Shown piece after piece: positions 27,028-35,941 of a DNA stretch of 64,000 bases. The position numbers were made by a program, and so were the translations under genes. Positions within the stretch are counted from its first letter, which is position 1. Each line of letters begins with the position of its first letter. The DNA is taken from positions 1-64,000 of the forward strand of contig NZ_NNBP01000031.1 in the NCBI RefSeq assembly GCF_002803155.1. Reading direction: 5' to 3'. The notes under the pieces are model-generated. The model made no database searches, had not been told where the DNA came from, and worked only from the letters and a program-made list of their open reading frames with translations. Origin of the DNA: Streptomyces sp. CB02959 (GTDB lineage Bacteria > Actinomycetota > Actinomycetes > Streptomycetales > Streptomycetaceae).

Positions 27028-28233
27028 ATGACGCTCGGCACCCTCCCCGCGCAGATCACCGACTACGTCAACCGAGCCGATCCGTACCCGCTCTACGCGG
27101 AACTGCGCAGGACTCCGGTCAGGCGGGAAGACGACGGAACGTACCTGGTCAGCACCTACTACGAGGTGCGGAGCCTGGCCAACGACCCACGGCTGAGCAA
27201 CGACACCAGCCACCGCTCGCCCGGCTACGCCCGCACCGGGCAACCGAATGAGGAGACCGGTCTGCCGCCCAGCTTCATCTTCACCGACCCACCCCTGCAC
27301 GACCGGCTGCGCGACACCATCAACCGGCCGTTCGGTCCCCCGCACAGCCCCAGGTTCCTCGACGACCTGCGCGGAGACCTGGCCAAGGTCGTCACCGAAC
27401 TGCTCGACGCCTTCGAGGGCAAGGACGAGGTGGACATCGTCGAGGACTTCTCCTACCCCCTGCCCGTCACCGCCATCTGCAAGGTCCTCGGCGTGCCGCG
27501 CGAGGACGAACCGCGCTTCCACGGCTGGGCCGACGCCCTGGCGTCGTCACTCGACCCCCAAGCCGGCGAGGACGGCCTGGAGAAGGCCCAGCGGGCACGC
27601 CAGGAATTGGGCAGCTACCTGACCGACCTGATCGAGACCAAACGCCGCCACCCCGGCCCCGGGATGCTCAGCGCGCTCGCCCCCGAGATGGCCCCGGCGG
27701 ACCTGGAGGCCACCGCGGTGCTGCTCCTGGTCGCCGGCCACGAGACCACCGTCAACGCGATCACCAACACGACGCTGACCCTGCTGCGCCATCCCGACGT
27801 CCTCGCACGGTTCCAGAGGGAACCGGCCCTGGCCGTCCCGCTCATCGAGGAAGTGCTGCGGTACGAGCCCCCGGTCCAGTTCGTGCCGTGGACCACCGCA
27901 CTGGCCGACATCGACGTCGCCGACACCACGATCCCCGAGGGCTCGCCGGTCTGGCTCATGCTGGCCGCGGCCAACCGCGACCCGAAACGCTTCCCGGACC
28001 CCGACCGGTTCGATCCCGACCGCAAGGACAACGAACACCTGGGTTTCTACACCGGCATCCACTACTGCTTCGGCGCCCCGCTCGCCCGTATGGAACTCCA
28101 TGTGGCCGTGCCCGAACTGTTCCGCCGGGTGACGTTCTCCAGGCTGCTGGAGGACCCGCCGCCCTACCGCGCCAACGCGGTGCTGCGCGGCCCCCGTCAC
28201 CTCCCCGTGGCGATCGAGGGACTCACGACCTGA
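27028..28233 (+). CDS. Cytochrome P450
   Basis: A 401-residue soluble bacterial P450. I-helix LLVAGHETTVNAI, K-helix EEVLRYEPPVQF (ExxR) and heme loop FYTGIHYCFGAPLARME (FxxGxxxCxG) are complete. ATG 27028 has AGGAG seven bases upstream. Third enzyme of the ferredoxin-reductase-P450 operon, so it should be self-sufficient for electrons. No biosynthetic enzyme lies in the operon, so the substrate is unknown; the esterases nearby are only possible partners. Confidence 0.93.
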   Translation: MTLGTLPAQITDYVNRADPYPLYAELRRTPVRREDDGTYLVSTYYEVRSLANDPRLSNDTSHRSPGYARTGQPNEETGLPPSFIFTDPPLHDRLRDTINRPFGPPHSPRFLDDLRGDLAKVVTELLDAFEGKDEVDIVEDFSYPLPVTAICKVLGVPREDEPRFHGWADALASSLDPQAGEDGLEKAQRARQELGSYLTDLIETKRRHPGPGMLSALAPEMAPADLEATAVLLLVAGHETTVNAITNTTLTLLRHPDVLARFQREPALAVPLIEEVLRYEPPVQFVPWTTALADIDVADTTIPEGSPVWLMLAAANRDPKRFPDPDRFDPDRKDNEHLGFYTGIHYCFGAPLARMELHVAVPELFRRVTFSRLLEDPPPYRANAVLRGPRHLPVAIEGLTT

Positions 28234-28391
28234 GCGTAGGAGGGCCACGGTGGTGACGAGCCGTGTTGATCCCTCTGAAGCACCGGCCAGCGCCGGTTCG
28301 GAACCCGTCTGGTAGTGGGCGGGCCAGCTAGTCACGGGGCGCCCGGCTTCGCGTCGCGGAGGGCAAGTGGAGTCGTGGGGAGGCCGTCCGG

Positions 28392-28560
28392 TCACTCCAT
28401 GCTTGTGAGGGTGGTGCCGAGGGCGGTGAGGCCGGCGGTCAGTTCCTTCAGTGTGATGTCGGTGATCAGGTGGTGGTTGATGATCAGGCCGGGCATGAGG
28501 GCGAAGATCACCGGTGCCGCTGCCGCCGGGTCTGCGTCGGGGTGCAGCTGGCCCTCGGCC
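28392..28560 (-). pseudogene. TetR family regulator, C-terminal fragment
   Basis: Reading from the stop at 28392 back, the minus strand encodes EGQLHPDADPAAAAPVIFAL, MPGLIINHHLITDITLKELT and AGLTALGTTLTSME-stop, the ligand-domain end of a TetR regulator. At about 28560 it is cut off and joined to a plus-strand cupin relic; the helix-turn-helix is gone. Confidence 0.6.
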
Positions 28561-28565
28561 TTTCA

Positions 28566-29190
28566 GCGTTCTCCCTCGGCTTGACGCTGCAGTTCGGTGG
28601 CTCGTCCGGCTACGGCTTCATGAGCATCGAACAGCGCCGCCAAGCCATCCGCGAGCTGACCGAGACCGGCAGCCACTTCGGCGGGCCCTTCTACATCGGA
28701 CCGGACGGCAAGCGGCAATGGGGGCTGACCACCATCTGGCAGCACGTGTTCGGAGACAGCCTGAAGTATCCCCGACCTCGCTACGGATTCCCGATTGTCG
28801 CCGACCCCAAGTGCTTCAACTGGCTTCCCGTAGAGGGAGCCGAGCCGGGCGTGGAACACAAATTCCTCGGCGCGCTCTCCGAGCGCGGGGTGTGGGTGGA
28901 GATGCTGCGACTGCAGGCCGGGACCACCTGGTCCTCCACCGACCCCAAGGCCCGACGGATCACCACTGTCCTCGCCGGCAGCGGTGAGTGCGACCGCGAG
29001 CAGATCTCTTACCTGTCGACGATCCAGGCCGACGCGGGAGAGACCCTCGGCCTGACCGCCGGCGGAGCCCCTGGAACTCCTCCTGATCGGCATGGCGCCG
29101 ATCGTGCTGCCCGCGACCGAGTCGGACCAGTACGACCTCGAGGAGTTCCCCGAGGAGGACCGCGAACCAGCCGGCCAGCAAGCGGACTGA
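28566..29190 (+). pseudogene. Cupin-domain protein, 5' truncated and frameshifted
   Basis: Recognisable sequence is SIEQRRQAIRELTETGSHFG, VWVEMLRLQAGTTWSSTDPK and RRITTVLAGSGECDREQISY, a ChrR/cupin-like beta-barrel. It then shifts frame near 29068 and continues as EPLELLLIGMAPIVLPATES and DQYDLEEFPEEDREPAGQQA to a TGA at about 29190. There is no proper start: the left end begins at the junction with the TetR fragment at 28560. A relic; function unknown. Confidence 0.55.
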
Positions 29191-29236
29191 GACCACGCCC
29201 GAACGTGATCGTACGGCTGGGGTGCAGGCTTGCCCT

Positions 29237-29335
29237 TCACACGAAGCAGGCCGACAGAGGACCGTCGGCCTGCTCGAACTTCCGGCACTGCGCCATCGCG
29301 GCAGGGACACTCAGTGTGATGTCTGGGCTGGTCAT
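29237..29335 (-). CDS. 32-residue small ORF
   Basis: MTSPDITLSVPAAMAQCRKF, ending GPLSACFV, with GGGGA a few bases upstream of ATG 29335 and stop at 29237. No family recognised. Coding status uncertain. Confidence 0.22.
   Translation of the reverse strand: MTSPDITLSVPAAMAQCRKFEQADGPLSACFV
29246..29273. terminator. Hairpin, possible terminator
   Basis: GCAGGCCGAC (29246-29255) pairs perfectly with GTCGGCCTGC (29264-29273) across an 8-base loop. It follows the cupin relic by about 55 bp on the plus strand. It also lies inside a 32-codon minus-strand ORF, so it could belong to either. Confidence 0.45.
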
Positions 29336-29645
29336 CGTTGTCCCCATGGCGGCCGGTGACTGACGAGGCGCGCTGCATGGCCGTGTTTGAGAACTGGGTG
29401 ACCTGCCTGCTTGGCCGTCCGGGGAAGTCGCGGGCGGCCAACCAGATGGTGAGGTCGCAGGCGACGTCGTTGATGCTGGTCGCCTCGGTGACCTCGTGCT
29501 CGCTGCGGGTGGTGTCGCGACAGACGGTCGCGTTTGTCAAACCGGGTGGCGACCGCCCGATTGCGCTTGAGCCGGTTGCTCCCGCATTCGACCGCGTACC
29601 AGGACGATCAGCGAGCCGTTTCATGCCCCGCCCACATAGCGTTGT
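29336..29645. other. No recognisable gene
   Basis: Open frames on both strands here have no start site or family match. The right end becomes AT-richer and leads into the promoter of the next gene. Confidence 0.35.
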
Positions 29646-29656
29646 ATATGCCATAT
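29646..29656. promoter_or_regulatory. ATATG-C-CATAT inverted repeat in promoter region
   Basis: Perfect 5-bp arms with a one-base centre, 30 bp upstream of the NAD(P)H-binding protein start, within a markedly AT-rich patch (29640-29665) in otherwise GC-rich DNA. It may be a repressor operator or part of the -10 region. Confidence 0.35.
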
Positions 29657-29686
29657 TGCGTAGTAATCCCGGGCGAAAGGCACGTC

Positions 29687-30415
29687 ATGAAGATCGCAGT
29701 CATCGGCGGTACCGGACTGATCGGTTCGCAGGTCGTCAAGAACCTGAACGCCGCCGGACACGAGGCCGTACCGCACTCGAAGTCCAACGGAGTCGACATC
29801 ATCGGCGGCCAGGGACTGGACGAGGCGGTGGCGGGAACCGACGCCGTCGTCAACCTGACCAATTCCCCGACCTTCGACGAAGCCTCGCTCGCCTTCTTCC
29901 AGACCTCGATGGACAACCTCCTGGCCGCGGCCCGGAAGGGCGGCGTCGGCCACCTCGTCATCCTCTCGATCGTCGGCACGGACCAGGTGCCGGAGCTGGA
30001 CTACTACCGTGCCAAGGCGCTCCAGGAGAAGATCCTCGCGGCCGGGCCGATCCCCTACTCGATCGTGCGGGCCACGCAGTTCATGGACTTCATGGACGCA
30101 GTCCTGTCCTGGACCGCCGACGCCGACACCGTCCGGCTGCCCGCCACGCCCATCCAGCCCATCGCTTCCAAGGACGTGGCCGACGCGGTGGCGGAGGTCA
30201 CCGCCGGAGCTCCGCTGAACGGCATCCGCAACATCGCAGGACCCGAGGTCTTCACCCTGGACGAGCTGGGCCGGATCACCCTGTCCCACAAGGGCGACAG
30301 CCGTACCGTCGTCACCGACCCCACCGCCGGCATGTTCGCCGTCGTCAAGGGCGACGTCCTCACCGACAAGAACGCCCACCTCGCCCCCACCCACTACGCC
30401 GACTGGCTCTCCTGA
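29687..30415 (+). CDS. NAD(P)H-binding (atypical SDR) protein
   Basis: A 242-residue NAD(P)-binding protein of the atypical SDR type. MKIAVIGGTGLIGSQVVKNL gives the GGTGxxG nucleotide motif; DAVVNLTNSPTFDEASLAF, HLVILSIVGTDQVPELDYYR and YSIVRATQFMDFM follow the family pattern in which the usual catalytic YxxxK is replaced by YYRAK. ATG 29687 has AAAGG upstream. Likely an NAD(P)-dependent reductase or isomerase of unknown substrate, close to a nitroreductase that follows by 67 bp. Confidence 0.87.
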   Translation: MKIAVIGGTGLIGSQVVKNLNAAGHEAVPHSKSNGVDIIGGQGLDEAVAGTDAVVNLTNSPTFDEASLAFFQTSMDNLLAAARKGGVGHLVILSIVGTDQVPELDYYRAKALQEKILAAGPIPYSIVRATQFMDFMDAVLSWTADADTVRLPATPIQPIASKDVADAVAEVTAGAPLNGIRNIAGPEVFTLDELGRITLSHKGDSRTVVTDPTAGMFAVVKGDVLTDKNAHLAPTHYADWLS

Positions 30416-30482
30416 CATCCCCGCCTCCTAAGCGTCCATGGAGCAGTCGAGGGCGGTAGATGATTGAGGGAGGTAGCTGATC

Positions 30483-31148
30483 GTGGATGTCTATGAGGCG
30501 GTCACGAGCCGACGGGCGGTGCGAGGGTTCACCGACCGGCCTGTCCCGCGACGGGTGCTGGAGCGGGTGCTGTCGGCTGCGGCCTGGGCGCCGTCCGGAT
30601 CGAACCTCCAGCCGTGGCGCTCCTACGTGGTGACCGGTGGGCCGCTGGCCGAGCTCAAGAAGCGCGCCGGCGAGCGGGTGGCCGCATGCGACCCCTGGGA
30701 CGAGCGGGAGTACGAGATGTACCCGCCCGCACTGAAGTCTCCGTACCACGAGCGCCGATCCGCCTTCGGCCACGAACGCTACAGCGCACTCGGTATCGAG
30801 CGCGAGGACTGGGAGGCGCGCCAGCGGGCCGCTGCGGCGAACTGGGACTGTTTCGGTGCGCCCGCCGCCCTGTTCTGCTACATCGACCGCGACATGGGCC
30901 GGCCTCAGTGGTCCGACGTCGGCATGTATCTGCAGACGGTCATGCTGCTGCTGCGCGCCGAAGGGCTGGACAGTTGCCCGCAGATGGCGTGGTCGGTGTA
31001 CCGCAGGACTGTCGCGGAGATCCTGTCACCCCCGGACGAGCTCATCCTCTTCTGCGGCATGTCGATCGGCTTCGAGGACCGCACAGTGGGCTACGTCCGT
31101 ACGGGCCGGGCGCCGCTCGACGAGACCGTCACGTTCGTCGGGGGATAG
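30483..31148 (+). CDS. Nitroreductase family protein
   Basis: A 221-residue FMN-dependent nitroreductase-like enzyme. MDVYEAVTSRRAVRGFTDRP and APSGSNLQPWRSYVV are the FMN-binding signatures, and GLDSCPQMAWSVY and LILFCGMSIGFED occur in the C-terminal half as in the NfsA/FRP-like group. GTG 30483 is preceded by GGGAGG at nine bases. It reduces nitro groups or quinones in homologues; here the substrate is unknown. Intact, with its end abutting an immunity-like relic on the opposite strand. Confidence 0.9.
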   Translation: MDVYEAVTSRRAVRGFTDRPVPRRVLERVLSAAAWAPSGSNLQPWRSYVVTGGPLAELKKRAGERVAACDPWDEREYEMYPPALKSPYHERRSAFGHERYSALGIEREDWEARQRAAAANWDCFGAPAALFCYIDRDMGRPQWSDVGMYLQTVMLLLRAEGLDSCPQMAWSVYRRTVAEILSPPDELILFCGMSIGFEDRTVGYVRTGRAPLDETVTFVGG

Positions 31149-31339
31149 AGCTCGTAGCCGCCTTCATCCTGGACGGCGACGGAGGTGAACCAGGCCGGGC
31201 CGTCATCGTCGGGTTGGATGACGACGAAGGTGTTGTCCGTGTCGTTGAGGTCGTCGATCAGCATGAACAGGGCGGCCTCGGAGGGGGCACCGATGTGATC
31301 GCCGTTCTCACTGTCGGCGCAGTAGTACCAAGCCCCCAT
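31149..31339 (-). pseudogene. Imm1-like immunity protein, truncated
   Basis: ATG 31339 with GGGGAG upstream: MGAWYYCADSENGDHIGAPS, EAALFMLIDDLNDTDNTFVV, then GPAWFTSVAVQDEGGYELY. The order (short N-terminus, paired helices, then a W-S-V-x-x-x-x-GGY strand) resembles Imm1-type immunity proteins of polymorphic toxins. Similarity ends near 31149, where the nitroreductase gene begins on the other strand, so the C-terminus is lost. No toxin is adjacent. Confidence 0.45.
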
Positions 31340-31439
31340 CGGATCTGTCTCCCCTCGACCTGCTGACTGGTCGCCGACGGCCAGCACGGCATGCAGTTGT
31401 GACGTAAGGGCTGGATCACAGCGAGCGGTCCGCGCTTCC

Positions 31440-31640
31440 AGCAAGCTCAGCACCATCTGCCGCAGCGCGGGCCTGCGGGCGAGCAGGCACTGCTTCGGAC
31501 GCCGAGCGCGGTCAAACGCCCGTTCCTGCGCAGCGATCGCCCGGTAGACGTCGCGCCCACCGTTGGTGTTGACTTCACGGCTGATCGTCGACACCGCGCG
31601 CCCCGGGAGGCCGGCGATGGCCCGGTAGGACGCTCGGTGA
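31440..31640 (-). mobile_element. IS30 transposase N-terminal segment, inverted
   Basis: The minus strand encodes YRAIAGLPGRAVSTISREVN, TNGGRDVYRAIAAQERAFDR and ARRPKQCLLARRPALR, the N-terminal helix-turn-helix region of an IS30 transposase. The C-terminal two-thirds lies immediately to the right on the opposite strand (31651-32304), so the gene is broken by an inversion. Confidence 0.7.
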
Positions 31641-31650
31641 CGACCCGGCA

Positions 31651-32304
31651 ATGGAGATCAGCCACGAGACGATCTACCGGTCGGTCTACACCACCCGCTG
31701 GAAAGTGATACCCCGCGAGCTGTGCAAGCGTCTGCGGACTGGCCGCCCGATCCGGAAGAACAAGCGTCACACGGTGAAAGGACAATGGCGCTCACAGATC
31801 ACCGATGCCCGACCGATCGAGGACCGGCCCCAAGCGGCGCAGGACCGCAGCGAGTTCGGCCATCTGGAAGGCGATCTGGTGATCGGCTCGAACAACAGCC
31901 AGGTCGCCACGCTGGTCGACCGGAAGTCACGCTTCCTCACGGTCGTGAAACTCGCCAGCCGCCACACCACCGTGGTCGTTCCCGCTCTGACAGAGACCTA
32001 CGAGCGCATGGACCCCCGACTACGCAACTCGCTGACCTGGGATCGCGGCATGGAACTGGCAGCCCACAAGAGGTTCACCGCCGACACCGGTGTCGACGTG
32101 TTCTTTGCAGCCCCGCGTAGCCCCTGGCAACGGGGCACCAACGAGAACACCAACAAGCTGCTCCGGCAGTACCTGCCCAAAGGAACAAACCTGTCGACGT
32201 TCAGCCAGGACGACCTTGATGCCATCGCGACAAAGCTCAACAACCGTCCACGCAAGTGCTTGGGGTTCCGCACACCAGCCGAGAGTGTTGCCTTGACCGG
32301 TTGA
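31651..32304 (+). mobile_element. IS30 family transposase, C-terminal part
   Basis: A 217-residue frame from MEISHETIYRSVYTTRWKVI contains LRTGRPIRKNKRHTVKGQWR, then the DDE domain: EGDLVIGSNNSQVATLVDRK (first Asp), SLTWDRGMELAAHKRF (second Asp) and SPWQRGTNENTNKLLRQYLP (catalytic Glu), ending RPRKCLGFRTPAESVAL. The DDE triad is intact but the N-terminal DNA-binding part is on the other strand to the left. Its 3' end joins a truncated IS3 element at about 32310. Confidence 0.8.
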
Positions 32305-32309
32305 ATCTA

Positions 32310-32580
32310 AGGTCGCTTTTTTCAGGATCTCGATCGTCTGCTGCTGTTCGCGGACCTCCTTGCGCAGCCGCTTGAGCTCCTCGCGCTCGGCGCTGGTCAG
32401 CTCACCGGACTCGCCCTCGCCCCGGTCCGCCTTCGCCCGGCGGTACCAGCCGCGCAGGGACTCGGAACTGATGCCGAGTTCCCGGGCAACCGCGGTGACC
32501 GTCTTGCCCGAGGAATCGACGAGCGCGATCGCGTCCCGCTTGAACTCCTCGGTGTACCGCTTCGTGTACTTGCTTCCCAC
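32310..32580 (-). mobile_element. IS3 family OrfA, truncated
   Basis: MGSKYTKRYTEEFKRDAIAL, GKTVTAVARELGISSESLRG and a leucine-zipper-like tail (LKRLRKEVREQQQTIEILKK) identify IS3 OrfA. It is cut just after the position where OrfA would shift into OrfB, with OrfB replaced by IS30 sequence; the IS30 probably inserted here. Confidence 0.78.
32316..32323 (-). other. A6G slippery sequence of IS3 programmed frameshift
   Basis: On the minus strand the codons ATC CTG AAA AAA GCG contain A-AAA-AAG, the usual -1 frameshift site between orfA and orfB of IS3 elements. It survives at the truncation point though OrfB is gone. Confidence 0.5.
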
Positions 32581-32664
32581 CTGGTGCTACTTCCTCTGGA
32601 ACCTCAAGATCCCAGTCTCCAGGTGTCCACTATCAAGGGGAAGCTTCAAGCCAATCGTGACCCC

Positions 32665-32778
32665 ATCACCCACGCATTGACATGGTCGGCCTGGAGAAGA
32701 CAACACCAAGCCGTCGCCCGCCACTGCCACTACCGCAGAAGAACCAGCTCAGGGCACGAACCGCTGCTGGAGTACTAG
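32665..32778 (+). pseudogene. Transposase C-terminal fragment
   Basis: LTWSAWRRQHQAVARHCHYR ending at TAG 32776 resembles the C-terminal tail of DDE transposases of the IS701/SRSO17 type. Too short for a firm family assignment. Confidence 0.35.
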
Positions 32779-33139
32779 TCTGTGCGTCGGTTGATGGTCT
32801 GGGAATGGACCCAACAGGGCTTGTCGTCTTCGCCCTGTGGCCGGCCCGGCGGGTGTGCTGCACCGTCGGGCATGGCTCGGGTGCGCCACCGTTCAAAGAG
32901 ATCTGCTGGTCGGCGGAGTTCGTGCCGCCTGGCGGGCCCGAGGAACCAGGAGATCAGCGTCGGCCGACGGCGTGAGCAGGGCGTTGTGCGCAGGGCCGGG
33001 TGGATCGGGGCGGAGTCGGCCCGGCAGACCGCGACGCCGTTGCGGTCGGGATCGGACAGCAGCAGCGGCGGTGGTCGGGGGCGGTCGCCTACCACTGGAC
33101 GCCGGCGCCCTGGCCACCCGGTCCCGGGCCCGGTCGGGC
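32779..33139. other. No recognisable gene
   Basis: Between the transposase scrap and the glycosidase stop. Open frames on both strands are compositional. Confidence 0.35.
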
Positions 33140-35941
33140 TCAGGCGAGGATCAGTTGCCACTGCTGGTTGGCGGCACCGGTGCTGGTTTCCTGCTCAAGG
33201 CCGGCGAGGTCAGCCGTCGAGGAACCGACGACGCCGACCAGTTTCTGGCTTCGGGCGTTCACCAGGTTGACGTATCCGTCGCCGACGTCCTTCAGCGTCC
33301 ACTGCTGGTTGGTCGCCCCAGTAGGGGTCCACTGGATGATTGCGGTGCCGTCCGACGTCGAGCCGCCGAGCACGTCCATCGCCAGGCCGGAGGCGCCGTT
33401 GACGAGCGTGAAGACACCTGGCCCGGCGGGTTGCAGCGTCCACGACTGGTTGGACCCGCCATCGGGCGAGTACTGGATCAGCCGTGTCCCGGCGGCGCCC
33501 GAGGCCGCGGGGTCGTCGATGGCCTTGCCGCTGCCGCGGTTGACCAGTACGAACCTGTCGAACGTCGCCGACTGTCCGGGCGGGAGGGTCACCCGCCTGC
33601 TCCACGCGGCCGATGCCACCGTGGTGGTGGCACTGGCCGGGCCGATGTTGTGCAGGGTGAACGAGGTCACCTGCCCCGCACTCCAGTCGAGGTCGACGGT
33701 GAATCCGCCGCGGACGCCGACTCCGCTGACACTGCCGGAAGCCGACCAGGCCGCCGGCAGCGCCGGGAGTAACTGAAGCCGACCGGGCCGACAGTAGACC
33801 AGCATCTCGATCACGGCGACGGGCAGGCCCATGTTGGCGTCGATCTGGAAGACCTGCCCGCCGTAGATGTCGAAGAAGTTCCCCGCGGTCCCGGTCGAGC
33901 CGTTCACCGAGGGAGTGAGGCCGTTGACGAAGCACTGGTAGGCATTCGCCGGGTTCTTCAGTCGCGACCAGCAGATCGAGCGCCAGGCAACACCCCAGCC
34001 GTAGCTGGTCATGCCGCGCGCGGTCAGCAGGTCTGTGACACCGGTGAGCAGCTCCGCCGGGCTCTGGTCGGCGGTGATCCGGTCCCCCGGGAACAGCCCG
34101 GCCAGCGGCGACAAATGGCGGTGGGTGATGTCGGAGGTGTCCAGGTCCTGCGGTGTCATCCACTCCTCCAGCCACCCGGTCAGGTTGCTGACCTGCGGCA
34201 GGTAGAGCCGACTCCGCAGCCCGCCGATGGTCGCGGCATAGGCCGCGTCCTGGCCGAGGGCGGCGGCCGCGGCCTGGTAGTTCCGGAACAGCTGCCAGAC
34301 CAGCTCCTGCGCATAGGCGATGCCGATCGCGTTCGTCGGGCCATGCTCGGGTGACCAGTCCGCGTCGTCGACCAGCACGGTGTGGCTCACTCCGGCCGCA
34401 TCCGTGTAGCTGGTCGTGATCAGCCGAGCCTCCCAGAACTGGCATGCGCCCTTGAGCAGCGGGTAGATCTTCGTGAGGTAGGCGGAGTCCTGCGAGTACT
34501 CGTAGTGGGCGTACAGCTCGTTGCACAGCCAGGCGTTTCCTGCCGGGTGCCACCACCAGCCGAGGCCGCCGTAGATGTTGGCGGAGATCGCGACGGTCCA
34601 ACCTGCGATCCGGCCCGAGGAGTTGCGGAACCCGTTGGTGGAGGAGTTGAACAGTGCCCGAGTGTGCTCCTCCCACTGCGGTAGCTGGTTGACGCAGTAA
34701 TCGGCAAAGGCCTGGTAGCAGGACGGCAGACCGGCCCGGTCCGGGAGCCAGTAGACCATCTGGACGTTGATGTCGGTGTGGTAATCGCTCATCCAGTCGG
34801 GCGAGTTGTCCAGCTGCCACGGTCCCTGGAGGTTGATCGGCAGGCTGGTGCGGGAGCCGCTGATCATCAGATACCGGCCGAACTGCACGTAGGCGGCGTG
34901 CAGTTCCGGGTCCGGTGCTGCGCCGGAGGCGTGCGCTGCGGTCAGTCGCCGGTCGGTCGGCAGAGCTCGCTGCGCGGCGGTCGAGCGGCCGAGGTCGAGC
35001 GTCATCGCCTGCTGCAGCGGCTGGTAGTCGGTCAGGTGGTTGCCGAGCAGTGCGGACGCGCCGAGGCCGACGGCTCGGGATGCCTGGTTCGCTGCCACCT
35101 TTGCCGGCGCGATGGTCGGGTCCATGAACCCCGCTGCTGTGGGGGAGTAGTCCGTGCCGCCGCTGACGACGAGCAGGACGTCGGTGCAGTTGGTGAAGGT
35201 CACCGCCGTACCAGAGGCGCTGACCGCGCCACCGGTGCCGGTCGCCTGGACCAGTGCCGCGTAGGCAAGGCCGTTGGCGAGCGTGCCGGTGAACGACGCC
35301 CCGGCCGATCCGGGGTTCGCGGTGGTGCGTTCGGCGTGGGTTCCGTTCAGACTGAGGGTACCGGTGTAGCTGCCGCCGCCGCTCTGGCTCAGATGGATGA
35401 CGATCACGTCGTCCGGATGACTCGCCCAGACGGCACGGCGGTAGCTGACACCGCCGGCCTGGTAGGACACCGATGCCAGGCCGTTGCTCAGGTCCAGCTG
35501 CCGCCGGTAGCCGCTGACGGCGGAGCCCGAGTGGGCGGGAATGCTCAAGTACGCCTTGGCGAGCAGTTGCTGCGTGCCGAAGTCGGCGGCGGCATAGGGG
35601 AACTGCCCGCCGGAGTCGAGGGAGGCGTTGGCCGTGCCCTCCCAGAAGGTCACGTCGGTCACGTGGTAGGCCTCGTACCCGGGATCGCCGGTGAGCAGGG
35701 CTCCGATCCGACCGTTGCCGACCGGCAGGCCCGTTGCCATCAGCGCGGACTCGGTGCCCGGCGAGGTGTACCAGAGCACTGTCGCCTGGTCGGCCGGCAC
35801 CAGACCCGCCGCCCTCGCGGTGGACGGGGTTGCCGCTGCGGCACGTGCGGTGAACGGCGGCAGTGCCGGCACTGCCAGCAGTGCCCCGAGGGTGGCTGCG
35901 CCGCGCAGCAGTGATCTGCGCGAGAAATGGGCTTCCGACAC
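33140..35941 (-). CDS. Secreted GH95-like glycoside hydrolase with ricin-type lectin domain
   Basis: A 933-residue exported enzyme of the GH95 type (1,2-alpha-L-fucosidase/L-galactosidase family). GTG 35941 has GGAGG five bases upstream and gives VSEAHFSRRSLLRGAATLGA, a Tat signal (SRRSLLRG). LPVGNGRIGALLTGDPGYEA opens the N-terminal sandwich; LPINLQGPWQLDNSPDWMSD, YHTDINVQMVYWLPDRAGL and DADWSPEHGPTN line the (alpha/alpha)6 catalytic site; HRHLSPLAGLFPGDRIT follows. The last 130 residues are a ricin-type beta-trefoil (NQSWTLQ, NQQWTLK, NQQWQL). The Asn-x-Asn expected before QMNYW is Asp-Ile-Asn, so specificity may differ. Confidence 0.88.
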   Translation of the reverse strand: MSEAHFSRRSLLRGAATLGALLAVPALPPFTARAAAATPSTARAAGLVPADQATVLWYTSPGTESALMATGLPVGNGRIGALLTGDPGYEAYHVTDVTFWEGTANASLDSGGQFPYAAADFGTQQLLAKAYLSIPAHSGSAVSGYRRQLDLSNGLASVSYQAGGVSYRRAVWASHPDDVIVIHLSQSGGGSYTGTLSLNGTHAERTTANPGSAGASFTGTLANGLAYAALVQATGTGGAVSASGTAVTFTNCTDVLLVVSGGTDYSPTAAGFMDPTIAPAKVAANQASRAVGLGASALLGNHLTDYQPLQQAMTLDLGRSTAAQRALPTDRRLTAAHASGAAPDPELHAAYVQFGRYLMISGSRTSLPINLQGPWQLDNSPDWMSDYHTDINVQMVYWLPDRAGLPSCYQAFADYCVNQLPQWEEHTRALFNSSTNGFRNSSGRIAGWTVAISANIYGGLGWWWHPAGNAWLCNELYAHYEYSQDSAYLTKIYPLLKGACQFWEARLITTSYTDAAGVSHTVLVDDADWSPEHGPTNAIGIAYAQELVWQLFRNYQAAAAALGQDAAYAATIGGLRSRLYLPQVSNLTGWLEEWMTPQDLDTSDITHRHLSPLAGLFPGDRITADQSPAELLTGVTDLLTARGMTSYGWGVAWRSICWSRLKNPANAYQCFVNGLTPSVNGSTGTAGNFFDIYGGQVFQIDANMGLPVAVIEMLVYCRPGRLQLLPALPAAWSASGSVSGVGVRGGFTVDLDWSAGQVTSFTLHNIGPASATTTVASAAWSRRVTLPPGQSATFDRFVLVNRGSGKAIDDPAASGAAGTRLIQYSPDGGSNQSWTLQPAGPGVFTLVNGASGLAMDVLGGSTSDGTAIIQWTPTGATNQQWTLKDVGDGYVNLVNARSQKLVGVVGSSTADLAGLEQETSTGAANQQWQLILA

